Below are positions 1 to 8,076 of a DNA stretch of 64,000 nucleotides, in pieces. The number at the start of each line of letters is the position of its first letter. Within the stretch, counting starts at the first letter, position 1. The translations under genes and the position numbers were made by a program. Location of the stretch: positions 62,001-126,000 of the forward strand of contig NZ_VCHY01000015.1 of the NCBI RefSeq assembly GCF_005877885.1. The letters run 5' to 3'. Under the pieces are notes generated by a model. That model saw nothing but the letters and a program-made list of their open reading frames with translations, searched no databases and was not told where the DNA came from. This DNA comes from Labilibacter sediminis (GTDB lineage Bacteria; Bacteroidota; Bacteroidia; Bacteroidales; Marinilabiliaceae).

Positions 1-33
1 AGTTAAATATACTTGTTTCATATTGTATCAGTT

Positions 34-1065
34 TTAGAATTTTACTTGTAATTGAACCAATAAAGCATCATTGTCCATCTCACCGGCTTTTTCTGACTTA
101 TATTGATAGTTGAGTTGTAAACGAGTCTGGTCATTAAAGAAGTAGTTTAAGCCAAATGTGGTAATGTATTCTTCATCATTATCTGTGGCTTTGTCTTTGT
201 CAAACATTTCGAACTTTATTACAGGTTGCCATTGATAATTATACATATACATCCCTTGCATCCAATAGCCTCCTCGTTCATCTCCCATGACTACAGGATC
301 TGCGCCACATCCACCACCTGCAACATCACTAACTGCTCCTTTGTCGTTAATGTATTCACCTTGCACTAAAAAGTTTCCTTTGGATATTTCCACTTCAGCA
401 GCCCATGACTGCCTATCAGTATCATCATCATTAGTTCTAGGGTATCCATTTCTGAAACTACCGCCTATCTGTAACCATTCAAGAGGTTTTATTGTTAAGC
501 GTCCCATAAGATCTTTTTTACTATTGTTATCTTTAAGTCCCAGGCCGGATCCATTCATAATTGCTACATAATATTTAAATAATGTTTCATTGTTTCCGCC
601 AAAAAACATCAATCCTATATCGCGCTGTGGGCTCACTAATTGGTCAGATACTTTGGAACGTTCTATGGTATGCAATCCAGAACAGGCTGTGCTGACCTCA
701 AGACCGAATGGTTGTTTAAATGATCCTACCGATATTTTTGCCCAATCATATCGCCTGTAGGATATGAATGCGTCAAGTAAAAATGGATCTCCATTCTCGG
801 ATTCTTGAATGAAAGGACTAAGCTCCATCATCACATAGTAATGGAAATCGTAGGGTATACTTCCGGTAACTCCTAAACGTGCTCTTTTGAATTTTAAGGT
901 ATTTGTTGTAGGGTCAGTGAAATGGTATTCATATTGAGGTTGAATAAAACCAATTAATTTAGGTCCTTCATCAGAGCTTTCTTCACTAGATTCTTCGCAA
1001 CCCTGAGAAAAGGATGGACCAGATAATAGCGCCAAAGCAGCAAGTATAAATAGGTATATTTTCAT
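34..1065 (-). CDS. phosphate-selective porin O/P-like outer-membrane channel
   Basis: The 343-residue protein has a signal peptide (hydrophobic residues 4-20, probable cleavage after the SFSQ segment) followed by an acidic, cysteine-containing linker. A beta-barrel then begins with a G-F-I-Q-P-Q-Y motif and an FKRARLGVTG segment typical of the OprO/OprP porin family. It ends in phenylalanine (LQVKF), the usual outer-membrane barrel signal. These porins let small anions cross the outer membrane. It is the last gene of a leftward series with two rhodanese lipoproteins, a cytochrome b and an octaheme cytochrome. I infer that the substrate is an oxyanion used by that chain (sulfur or nitrogen oxyanions), not phosphate. 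The family call is fairly sure, the substrate is not. Confidence 0.8.
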   Translation of the reverse strand: MKIYLFILAALALLSGPSFSQGCEESSEESSDEGPKLIGFIQPQYEYHFTDPTTNTLKFKRARLGVTGSIPYDFHYYVMMELSPFIQESENGDPFLLDAFISYRRYDWAKISVGSFKQPFGLEVSTACSGLHTIERSKVSDQLVSPQRDIGLMFFGGNNETLFKYYVAIMNGSGLGLKDNNSKKDLMGRLTIKPLEWLQIGGSFRNGYPRTNDDDTDRQSWAAEVEISKGNFLVQGEYINDKGAVSDVAGGGCGADPVVMGDERGGYWMQGMYMYNYQWQPVIKFEMFDKDKATDNDEEYITTFGLNYFFNDQTRLQLNYQYKSEKAGEMDNDALLVQLQVKF

Positions 1066-1084
1066 AACTGAGTTTTAAGATTGA

Positions 1085-1114
1085 CAACCGAGTCATTGTA
1101 AAAAGACTCGGTTG
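1085..1114 (-). other. intercistronic hairpin
   Basis: A perfect 10-bp inverted repeat (CAACCGAGTC and GACTCGGTTG) with a 10-base loop lies between the double rhodanese gene and the porin gene. No strong T-tract follows it on the minus strand, so it may be a leaky terminator or an mRNA-stabilising stem that lowers porin expression relative to the upstream genes. Confidence 0.5.
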
Positions 1115-1133
1115 ATAATATTTCGTATATTCA

Positions 1134-2141
1134 TTATTGAACCGTAGGATAATTGTGAGGATTAGAATCTCCCCCCCACTGATTTGCAATATCATTCCAA
1201 CGAGTATGTGAATTATATACACCATTAACACCGTTTTTCATACTTACAGCATCATATCCTAATACTCTTAGATATGCCGTGATAATAGCTGAAGTTTGAC
1301 CGGTATAACAATAGGTAACAACCGTTTCTTCCGGGTTTAAATATTTTATTTCATCATTGCTAATTGTAAGTGGCTTAATTCGATAAGCGTTATTAAAATG
1401 ACCAAAACCGGTATAATCGTTTTCCGGAAAAAAATTATTAATATGGTAATCCTCAGGTTTTGTGAGTACATCAGTCCCTTTTACACCTTTAAATTTTCCA
1501 GCAACTACTGCTTCTACTCGTTCTTTCAAAATAGCTAATCCATCTGTAGAAGTTGAGCTGATAGAAGGATGATTAAACACCATGTTGTTAGGAGCTGCAT
1601 CTGTTATCCAATTAAGATTACTTTTTGCTTCATTTCCAATTCCATTGTTCCATCCACTAGGATGATTAGCAAAAGTTTCGTTCCAGCTACTCATTCCCCA
1701 TTTAAGTGCTTTGGCTGTTGAATGACCGTATAAACGTAATAATGAAGTTGCGTAGCATGCTGATTGACCAGAATAACATACCACTAAAATTGGTTTTGTA
1801 GCATTATCGGCTTCTGTTAATATATTAGTGAAAGGAACATTCTCTGCTCCTGTAATATGGCCTGAAGCGAAGTCGTCAGATGAACGTATATCCATAATAT
1901 AAAACTTCGCGGCCCAGTCAGCAATTTCAGCTTCAGAAGCCGGGGCCTTTGTTGCAAAGAAAGTACTTGGGGATGCAGTTTTATCTCCAATAATATTCCC
2001 TAGATCCAGGTTATTTTCTTTCATGTAGTCAGTCATCAGACCAAATGCATTTACTTTTACATCGTTATCTTCTTTACAACTGGTAAATAAGGCAGTAGAT
2101 AAGATTAAAGTTGCGAAAATGAGATTCATTAGATTTTTCAT
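1134..2141 (-). CDS. lipoprotein with two rhodanese domains
   Basis: The 335-residue lipoprotein has a signal peptide ending in the lipobox LFTSC (C22). Two rhodanese-like domains follow. The first has the active-site loop CYSGQSA at C122 and the second CYTGQTS at C278; both keep the cysteine that would carry a persulfide, so both could be active. Rhodaneses move sulfane sulfur between donors such as thiosulfate or polysulfide and thiol acceptors. Lipidation places the protein at the periplasmic side of a membrane. It lies between a single-domain rhodanese lipoprotein and a porin, downstream of an octaheme cytochrome, which points to periplasmic sulfur handling. The exact donor and acceptor are unknown. 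Confidence 0.85.
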   Translation of the reverse strand: MKNLMNLIFATLILSTALFTSCKEDNDVKVNAFGLMTDYMKENNLDLGNIIGDKTASPSTFFATKAPASEAEIADWAAKFYIMDIRSSDDFASGHITGAENVPFTNILTEADNATKPILVVCYSGQSACYATSLLRLYGHSTAKALKWGMSSWNETFANHPSGWNNGIGNEAKSNLNWITDAAPNNMVFNHPSISSTSTDGLAILKERVEAVVAGKFKGVKGTDVLTKPEDYHINNFFPENDYTGFGHFNNAYRIKPLTISNDEIKYLNPEETVVTYCYTGQTSAIITAYLRVLGYDAVSMKNGVNGVYNSHTRWNDIANQWGGDSNPHNYPTVQ

Positions 2142-2189
2142 ACTGTTTTGATTTAAAAGATTTATATGATATTAATTTTAAGGTGCGTA

Positions 2190-2696
2190 TTAACAGCCGC
2201 CTCCATCATCGTGTTTTTCAGCTCCACCCGTAAGCATTTCGAGGTTTTTGTCGCAAAAGGCAGGGTAAGACAGTTCCCAGTTTTTCCAACCACCTTCTAT
2301 CACCAATACTTTTTTATAGCCCATGTTCATAAGGGTTTGAGCAGCCAGAAGAGATCGTTTCCCTTTTTTACAATATAAAATGAGTGTTTCGTTGGGCATA
2401 GGTTTGTATAAACCTTCATTATCCCAAAATTCATCTCCTGAAATATTAAATTCAATACTGCCACGTGGTATATTGACAGAACCGGGTATAAAACCGTAGT
2501 AGTATTCATCTTTTTGGCGAACGTCAACAAGGGTAAAAACTTCTTCGCCTTCTAATATTTCCATTACTTTTTGTGGACTAACTAACGCGACTTGTTCTTT
2601 TGCCTGTTGTACCATTTGCTCTACAGTAAGGCTTCCATTGTTTGTGCAGGCTGTAAGCAATAATGTAGTAACGAACAATATGAATGGATTTTTCAT
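2190..2696 (-). CDS. single-domain rhodanese lipoprotein
   Basis: The 168-residue protein has a short lipoprotein signal (LLTAC, C17) and one rhodanese domain: VDVRQKDEYYYGFIPGSVNIP around residues 57-77 and the active loop CKKGKRS with C109. The two lysines and the arginine make the loop positively charged, which suits an anionic sulfur substrate. It ends in HDDGGGC, so a second cysteine sits at the C-terminus and could relay sulfur. It lies 48 bases downstream of the double rhodanese gene's start in the leftward cluster and 38 bases after the cytochrome b gene. Family assignment is secure; substrate is inferred only. Confidence 0.85.
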   Translation of the reverse strand: MKNPFILFVTTLLLTACTNNGSLTVEQMVQQAKEQVALVSPQKVMEILEGEEVFTLVDVRQKDEYYYGFIPGSVNIPRGSIEFNISGDEFWDNEGLYKPMPNETLILYCKKGKRSLLAAQTLMNMGYKKVLVIEGGWKNWELSYPAFCDKNLEMLTGGAEKHDDGGGC

Positions 2697-2734
2697 TTTT
2701 ATTTATTTAGATGGTTGTAAATTTTACTTAGCGT

Positions 2735-3346
2735 TTATTTGGTTTTGTTAACCGGAGACTCAAGCTTTTCGTAGCCTGTAATCATAGCTTTTAGATTAGA
2801 TGAGATGGTGTGTCCTGTGGTGATTAAATACAGGTGAACAATGATAAAAACCACCAATAGAAATGCCCCAATTGTATGAAGAATGGCTATGGATTCTAAC
2901 CCTTCAATGGTAATAGGTTTATTGGGATAGTGGATAAACAGGTATAAGAAACCAGTGGTTAGTTGAACTGGAAATACCAATATGAGCAATCCAAAATAAA
3001 CAATACGTTGTAGTGGATTTAACTTTTGTTCAGCTGTCTTAGGTACAGGATGTGGTTCGTTTTTAAATATACCCGACAGGTAATACATGATCTGTGATTT
3101 CACATTGTTTCGAACCGGAATAAATTGGCGACTTTGTCCGGTAACAATCATCCAAAATGCTGCAAAAATAGTTAGAATAAGAAATGACCATCCGGCGGTG
3201 GAGTGTAATCGAACAGACTCCTCAAAGCCAAAGAGAGTAAATGATCCATGGATTTCAAATCCTGTTAATCCTAATAAAATGATCAATAACATTTGTGTCC
3301 AGTGCCAAAATCTTTCAAAACGACTGTATATTTTAACGCTATTCAT
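2735..3346 (-). CDS. cytochrome b561/hydrogenase-b-type membrane subunit
   Basis: The 203-residue protein has four or five predicted membrane helices and the layout of the Ni/Fe-hydrogenase or formate dehydrogenase cytochrome b family. Candidate heme ligands are H14 in FERFWHWTQ, the histidine in VRLHSTAGWSF, and histidines in the last two helices (ILHTIGA and VHLYLITTGH). Such subunits carry electrons between the quinone pool and periplasmic redox proteins. It starts one base after the octaheme cytochrome stop codon, so the two are almost certainly co-translated and form a quinol-linked respiratory pair. It could also be described as a thiosulfate reductase cytochrome b-like subunit. Confidence 0.8.
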   Translation of the reverse strand: MNSVKIYSRFERFWHWTQMLLIILLGLTGFEIHGSFTLFGFEESVRLHSTAGWSFLILTIFAAFWMIVTGQSRQFIPVRNNVKSQIMYYLSGIFKNEPHPVPKTAEQKLNPLQRIVYFGLLILVFPVQLTTGFLYLFIHYPNKPITIEGLESIAILHTIGAFLLVVFIIVHLYLITTGHTISSNLKAMITGYEKLESPVNKTK

Positions 3347-3347
3347 A

Positions 3348-4958
3348 TTATTTGCTTTTAAGAGTTGAAGTTATACGTCCAATAAAATGCAGTGCAATCA
3401 TAATAAGGGTGATGAGTATTAGACTATTGCCTGCATAATCAACCTTTTTTGAATAATCTCTCCCCGGAAGGTAGAAATCGGTGAGATTGGCCAGTCTGCT
3501 TTTTTTAGAGTGACAGTCTGTACATTCCAGGGTTTGTTCTTTTGGGGAGACCATGTGGTTAATGGGCCAATATACTTCCGAAGGAATAAAATCATATTCG
3601 CCGCTAAATGGTCTGTCGTTGTATTCCATCCCTAGTTTCGATGCCTTGTCCCAGTCAAAGTCTTTCCAGAAAGCACCTTCGCCTTCAGTTTTAGCCCACA
3701 GTTTTAAACTAATTAGGGTGTTGTATTTTGTGTCGTAAATTTGCTTGCCGCGATGTACTTTTACAGGCCATATCTTAGCAGTTGAGTCTTTATATGAACC
3801 AAATAAGGTGTTGATTTTAACCGGGATGTCGGTGATAGTATCTGTGGTTAAAAAGTGGTCAGCAGTTCCATTGAACCAGTAATACTCAGGCTTAACATGA
3901 TCATCCCAAACAAAATTACCTTTAATAGACAGGTAATTGTGATTACCATCAGCATCATCTTCGGAATAACCTTTGCTGTCTTCGTCAAGCTGTCCGGCTG
4001 ATGACCAGTCCCAATATAACTTTGTGGCATTTGCTTTGGCATATTCAGGTATGTGACAGGTTTGACATGCTATCTTTTCAAAATGTTGGTCTAATAATTT
4101 ATCGTTATGAGGGGTGGCTGTATGGCATTGATCACAATCAATCCGGTTGTGGTTAGCAGAAGAAACAGAATAAAGTTTTCCTTTGATGTTGTGGCGTTCT
4201 GTTGTATGACAATCAATACATGCCATGTCAGGACCATCCATAGTCATGTGTACATCAACCTCTTTAGAGCAGGATAAAAGCGCTTCTTCCAGGTCGCCGT
4301 GTTTCACATTGTTGCCGCCTCCACCATAGAAGTGACATATACCGCAATTGTTTTTCTTTGGTAAACCAACATTTTGAGCCACATACGGATAGTCCGGAAC
4401 CTGATAGTGTGAATTAGCTGTTTCGTGGGTTGCAGGCATTCCGCCTTCTCCTTTTTGCTTAAAATAGGTATCTGTTTGATCATGGCATACCAGGCAATCG
4501 ATATTTTTATTATCTGAAAAATTAAAGGATTTATCTTTCCATCCTAAACCAATATGACATCTCATGCATGATCCATTGTTGCCATTAGCTCCTGTACAGA
4601 AGTTGTTTAACAGGTTTTTCTTACCAACAGAAACCATTCCTCTGCCTGGTATTTCTTCTTCACGTTCCCATTTCCAATGTGCTGTAGCCATTACTTCTTC
4701 ATCTCTTCCTGTATGGCACGAAAGGCAGGCAGAAGTCACTTCCTGAGGCATGTTAAAATCCTGCTGTAAAATTTTAAATTGAGAGTGATCTACAGAACTG
4801 ATATGATCCGCTTTATATTTGATATCAACCGTGATAGGGGTAGATCTGTAGCTTGCAACTTTAATAGTGATAAGGATGACCAGAACAGGTAGCAACGCAC
4901 TTACAAATAAGGTAGTCACCATTGATTTTAGTTTTCGCTTCATATGATAAAATTTCAT
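3348..4958 (-). CDS. membrane-anchored octaheme cytochrome c (tetrathionate reductase family)
   Basis: The 536-residue protein has exactly eight CxxCH heme motifs, starting at residues 78, 131, 155, 205, 247, 275, 298 and 479. The long gap before the eighth resembles the Shewanella octaheme tetrathionate reductase (OTR) family, whose members reduce tetrathionate, nitrite and hydroxylamine in vitro. Hydrophobic helices occur near the N-terminus (14-34) and at the C-terminus (about 511-530), so the protein is probably membrane anchored with the hemes in the periplasm. An internal start at M6 is possible. It is first in the operon with cytochrome b, two rhodaneses and a porin, and is divergent from a Crp/Fnr regulator. 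The sulfur neighbours favour tetrathionate or related sulfur compounds over nitrogen substrates, but that is inference. Confidence 0.88.
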   Translation of the reverse strand: MKFYHMKRKLKSMVTTLFVSALLPVLVILITIKVASYRSTPITVDIKYKADHISSVDHSQFKILQQDFNMPQEVTSACLSCHTGRDEEVMATAHWKWEREEEIPGRGMVSVGKKNLLNNFCTGANGNNGSCMRCHIGLGWKDKSFNFSDNKNIDCLVCHDQTDTYFKQKGEGGMPATHETANSHYQVPDYPYVAQNVGLPKKNNCGICHFYGGGGNNVKHGDLEEALLSCSKEVDVHMTMDGPDMACIDCHTTERHNIKGKLYSVSSANHNRIDCDQCHTATPHNDKLLDQHFEKIACQTCHIPEYAKANATKLYWDWSSAGQLDEDSKGYSEDDADGNHNYLSIKGNFVWDDHVKPEYYWFNGTADHFLTTDTITDIPVKINTLFGSYKDSTAKIWPVKVHRGKQIYDTKYNTLISLKLWAKTEGEGAFWKDFDWDKASKLGMEYNDRPFSGEYDFIPSEVYWPINHMVSPKEQTLECTDCHSKKSRLANLTDFYLPGRDYSKKVDYAGNSLILITLIMIALHFIGRITSTLKSK

Positions 4959-5061
4959 TTATTATGCCATATGAAACTCGCCAACCAACAATTTTATGTG
5001 CTTATAAAGGTCTGATTTTATGGCTCGTTTCATGTGTCTGAGGTTGATGTTAAAAGTATAT

Positions 5062-5079
5062 TAAAGAATAATTTCTTTA
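5062..5079. promoter_or_regulatory. inverted repeat in the OTR/Crp divergent region
   Basis: TAAAGAA-N4-TTCTTTA, 7-bp perfect arms, lies about 105 bases upstream of the octaheme cytochrome start. It may be an operator or the start of a leader stem. AT-rich repeats occur by chance, so confidence is low. Confidence 0.3.
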
Positions 5080-5141
5080 TTAAAATTGCACATGCAGTAG
5101 AACGCCATTTGATCTTCAATAGAATGGATTTAAATTGACGC

Positions 5142-5163
5142 AGATCATAAAAAGATATGATCT
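5142..5163. promoter_or_regulatory. 22-bp palindrome, probable Crp/Fnr-type operator
   Basis: AGATCATA-N6-TATGATCT is a perfect palindrome with 8-bp arms and a 6-base centre, the geometry of Crp/Fnr-family sites. It ends eight bases before the -7 element of the divergent crp-like gene and lies between that gene and the octaheme cytochrome operon. Autoregulation plus control of the operon is inferred. Confidence 0.6.
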
Positions 5164-5170
5164 ATTTGTA

Positions 5171-5178
5171 TATTTTTG
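5171..5178 (+). promoter_or_regulatory. Bacteroidota -7 element of the Crp/Fnr gene
   Basis: TATTTTTG matches TAnnTTTG. It overlaps the TTG codon at 5176, which makes that upstream start implausible and supports the ATG at 5203. Confidence 0.6.
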
Positions 5179-5202
5179 GATAACCACATAAAAATCACGT
5201 CT

Positions 5203-5898
5203 ATGGTTAAACCTGTTGTATTTAACGGATGCTCTGTTGGAGAAAATCCGTTATGTTGTTTTGATGACTTATCTCCGGAAGAGTTACAAATTATTGAAGA
5301 AAATAGTGTGGAGGTTGAGTATAAGAGGGGTGAGATATTGTGTAAGCAAGGGTCATTTGCATCTCATGTAATGGTTTTAAAAGAAGGGTTGGCAAAAATA
5401 TATCTCGAAAACAATAATGATTCATTAATATTAAAGATTCTGCCATCAGTTAATATATTGGGATTGCCTGCTTTGGTAGAAGGTAACAATACTTTTCCTT
5501 ACTCAGCTCAAACCTATATGCCTTCAGTGGTTCAGCTGATAGAAATAAATGCCTTTAAATCGCTAATTAATAATAATGCTCACTTTGGGTATAAAATTAT
5601 TAGTATGCTGGCAGAGAATACTGTTATTATTAACGGACGCTTTTTTTGCTTAACTAAAAAGCAGACTTACGGAAGATTGGCTGATGTGCTGATATGTTTA
5701 GCACAACGCATTTATAAGCAGGATAAATTTCCGTTACAGTTAACACGTAAAGATCTGGCAGAACTGGCCAGCATGTCAGTGGAAAGTACAACACGAATAC
5801 TCACTAAGTTTAAGGATGAAGGATTGATCAGGGTGAATAGCGAATTTATTGAGATCTTAGATATAGATAAACTTACTGAAATTAGTTTGATTGGGTAA
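5203..5898 (+). CDS. Crp/Fnr-family transcriptional regulator
   Basis: From the ATG at 5203 the protein has 231 residues. It has a cyclic-nucleotide-binding-type beta barrel (EYKRGEILCKQGSFASHVMVLKEGLAKIY region) and a C-terminal winged helix-turn-helix with RKDLAELASMSVESTTRILTKFKDEGLI. The N-terminus holds cysteines at positions 10, 18 and 19 and another in EILCKQG, so a redox- or metal-sensing role is possible, although the FNR cysteine spacing is not reproduced. The TTG codon nine residues upstream is rejected because the -7 promoter element overlaps it. Divergence from the octaheme cytochrome operon and the shared 22-bp palindrome suggest it controls that operon in response to an electron acceptor or reactive sulfur/nitrogen species. 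Confidence 0.88.
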   Translation: MVKPVVFNGCSVGENPLCCFDDLSPEELQIIEENSVEVEYKRGEILCKQGSFASHVMVLKEGLAKIYLENNNDSLILKILPSVNILGLPALVEGNNTFPYSAQTYMPSVVQLIEINAFKSLINNNAHFGYKIISMLAENTVIINGRFFCLTKKQTYGRLADVLICLAQRIYKQDKFPLQLTRKDLAELASMSVESTTRILTKFKDEGLIRVNSEFIEILDIDKLTEISLIG

Positions 5899-6354
5899 TG
5901 ATGATAAATGGAGGGGTGTCTAAAAAGTATTTTATTTAACAGTGGGACTTACTAATTGTAAGATAAGCAACTTATAAATCCCCATCCCACCGCCTCCGGC
6001 GGTGTACTTCCCCTTGCTCTCAGGAGTAAAGGGAAGAGCTTTAGGTATGGCGCTTACAATTTGTAAGTTAAGTCACAATATTTTTGACTTTTGAGACAGT
6101 TTTTTTCTGATACTTATCAGACTCCCATTTTTTATTTGTGGTATGCGAAGTTTCAATTTAAGAAAACCTGTGCTGATTTAGGGCTGTATTTTCTTAAGTG
6201 TTATTATTTTTGTAGATAATATACATTGTAGGTGCAGCATTAATAGTACCTCTCTGGTTTATTATTGTTTCATGCGTATAATTTTAAGCTTGCATGGAGC
6301 CCGCAAAAATTATTCATTTTCCTTTAGGAGATATTTTTATCATGTTTGTTTCAT
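5899..6354. other. intergenic region with a small inverted-repeat element
   Basis: No gene is supported in this 456-base stretch. Positions 5948-5962 and 6053-6067 are inverted copies (14 of 15 bases) of CTTACAATTWGTAAG, each itself nearly palindromic. They bracket a GC-richer core with an ACCGCCtccGGCGGT hairpin at 5989-6003. A TATTTTTG -7 element at 6205-6212 points toward the next gene. Confidence 0.5.
5942..6075. repeat. small MITE-like element with terminal inverted repeats
   Basis: About 134 bp bounded by GTGGGACTTACTAATTGTAAG on the left and CTTACAATTTGTAAGTTAAGTCAC on the right, read as inverted repeats. The internal base composition is unlike its surroundings. No second copy is seen in the window. 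Confidence 0.45.
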
Positions 6355-6954
6355 ATGCAAAACTTCGACTATACAAATCAAAACCATATAGTATTTCTGT
6401 TATTAGCGATAATCATTATTGCCCTGGTATTTTTTATACTCAGGTATAAGTTAAATGAGTATTTAAGGGAAAGAAAAATTAGAAAGCGTTTTGAACGAGG
6501 TAATAAATTAGAGCTTCAGGCAAAAAGTTTTTTAAAAAGTAAGGGCTATCGTATTGTTGATTACCAGAGCACCTATACGCATAAGTATATGGTGGATGGC
6601 GAAGTTTTTAGTGTTGATATACAGCCGGACTATATTGTTAAGAAGAATGGTAAAAAGTATGTTGTAGAGGTGAAGAGTGGCACAACGGCTACTAACGCCC
6701 GCAACAGAAGTACTCGTCGTCAACTATTGGAGTACGATTATGTAGTGGAAAATGATGGTGTTTTTTTGTTGGATATGGAAAGTCGTGAGTTAAAACTCGT
6801 TGAATTTAAATCTAAAGTCGAAAAACGTTCTGGCAGAGTACTTAAGTTAGTTATTGTGATTGCACTTGTTGGACTGGTTGTTCCTTTTTGGCAAGTGAAA
6901 ATAGCCTTGGGTGTGGTGTTGGCCTTAATTTATGTTTTAAACAGAAGAATTTAG
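6355..6954 (+). CDS. two-ended membrane protein with PD-(D/E)XK nuclease-like domain
   Basis: The protein has 199 residues from the ATG at 6355; an in-frame TTG at 6346 is less likely. A hydrophobic helix (11-29) precedes a basic linker, then a nuclease-like core: RGNKLELQAKSFLKSKGYRIVD, P91-D92 in DIQPDYIV, and E105-V-K107 in KYVVEVKSG, followed by a basic region and QLLEYDYVV. The C-terminus has two further hydrophobic helices. The motif order matches the PD-(D/E)XK superfamily (Mrr or Holliday-junction-resolvase-like members). The nuclease domain would face the cytoplasm between membrane anchors. Its function is unknown; DNA uptake, repair or defence are possibilities. It has no obvious operon partner. 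Confidence 0.7.
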   Translation: MQNFDYTNQNHIVFLLLAIIIIALVFFILRYKLNEYLRERKIRKRFERGNKLELQAKSFLKSKGYRIVDYQSTYTHKYMVDGEVFSVDIQPDYIVKKNGKKYVVEVKSGTTATNARNRSTRRQLLEYDYVVENDGVFLLDMESRELKLVEFKSKVEKRSGRVLKLVIVIALVGLVVPFWQVKIALGVVLALIYVLNRRI

Positions 6955-6989
6955 TTTAGTAAAGGGTGGGCATTCGTGTTCAGGTAAAA

Positions 6990-7026
6990 AAAACCGTATC
7001 TCTATATGAAGTTAGGATACGGCTTT
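6990..7026. terminator. bidirectional intrinsic terminator
   Basis: CCGTATC (6994-7000) pairs with GATACGG (7016-7022), flanked by A-rich and T-rich sides. It lies between the convergent nuclease-like gene and murB. Confidence 0.7.
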
Positions 7027-7055
7027 TACATTTATGTTAATTGTATTTTCTTGCT

Positions 7056-8069
7056 CTATATAACATTTACTTCCTTTTCGATAGTAATTCCGAATTTGCT
7101 CTTCACAGATTTTTCTATCTCTGAAGCTAAACGAAGAACTTCTTCGCCATTGGCTTTTCCTGTTTTGTTTACAAGAACCAAGGCTTGTTTTTCGTGAACT
7201 GCTGCATTACCAAGAGATCTTCCTTTCCAGCCACATTGTTCAATCATCCAGCCAGCCGGAATTTTACAAAGAGTATCTCCAATCTTATAATGAGGAACAT
7301 TGTTGTGTTGCTCTATGATTTTATGAGCAATGCTATTTTCCACCACCGGGTTTTTAAAGAAACTACCCACATTTCCTATTACTTCAGGATCCGGAAGTTT
7401 TGATTCTCTAATGTGGACAATGGCTTTTCGTGTATTGACAAGATTTTGCTCACCAAGCTCATTTATCTTTTCTAAAACATCACCATATCCAAGTTTAAGT
7501 TCAGCTTGTTTCTTTAATTCAAATACTACTGAAGTGATGATAACCTTACCTTTTAAATGATTTTTAAAAATGCTGTTTCTGTAAGCAAAATCACACTCTT
7601 CGTTTTTAAAGCTAAAGCTTTCCAGTGTATCAATATAAACACCATTTACCTGTTTGATGACATCTTTTACTTCAACGCCGTATGCTCCAATGTTTTGTAC
7701 CGGGCAGGCACCAACGTTACCAGGTATAAGAGACAGGTTTTCAATTCCGTAGAGGTTGTTTTTTACGCTCCACTCTACAAAATAATCCCAATCAACACCG
7801 GCTCCAACTTCAACCCATAAATTGTTTTCCTGTTCATCAACTACAGTAATGTTTTGAATGTTGGGTTTGAGAATAAGTCCTTTATAATCTGATTTAAAAA
7901 GTATGTTGCTTCCTCCTCCTAAAATTAAAAGAGGATTACTTTTACACACAGGGGCTTTTAGTATCTCAATAACTTCTTCTTTGCTTTCTGGGGCTACAAA
8001 AAAGTCAGCTTGAACATTAAAGTGAAATGTATGGTGTGGTTTAAGTGAATAGTTTTGTTGTATAACCAT
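7056..8069 (-). CDS. murB: UDP-N-acetylenolpyruvoylglucosamine reductase MurB
   Basis: The 337-residue protein reduces UDP-GlcNAc-enolpyruvate to UDP-MurNAc with NADPH and FAD, the second committed step of peptidoglycan synthesis in the cytoplasm. Visible family features are N-terminal SLKPHHTFHFNVQADFFV, the FAD-binding LLILGGGSNILF, IPGNVGACPVQNIGAYG, the Y-R-N-S-I-F segment, and GNVGSFFKNPVV with the serine that protonates the intermediate. The length and the C-terminal extension fit the E. coli-like type I form. It lies 7 bases downstream of the Wzc-like gene and is likely co-transcribed with it, which links wall precursor and polysaccharide functions. Confidence 0.96.
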   Translation of the reverse strand: MVIQQNYSLKPHHTFHFNVQADFFVAPESKEEVIEILKAPVCKSNPLLILGGGSNILFKSDYKGLILKPNIQNITVVDEQENNLWVEVGAGVDWDYFVEWSVKNNLYGIENLSLIPGNVGACPVQNIGAYGVEVKDVIKQVNGVYIDTLESFSFKNEECDFAYRNSIFKNHLKGKVIITSVVFELKKQAELKLGYGDVLEKINELGEQNLVNTRKAIVHIRESKLPDPEVIGNVGSFFKNPVVENSIAHKIIEQHNNVPHYKIGDTLCKIPAGWMIEQCGWKGRSLGNAAVHEKQALVLVNKTGKANGEEVLRLASEIEKSVKSKFGITIEKEVNVI

Positions 8070-8076
8070 TGGTTAA

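Noticed and set aside
5989-6003. Terminator at the ACCGCC/GGCGGT hairpin
   Set aside because: It is inside the small repeat element and has no T-tract after it.
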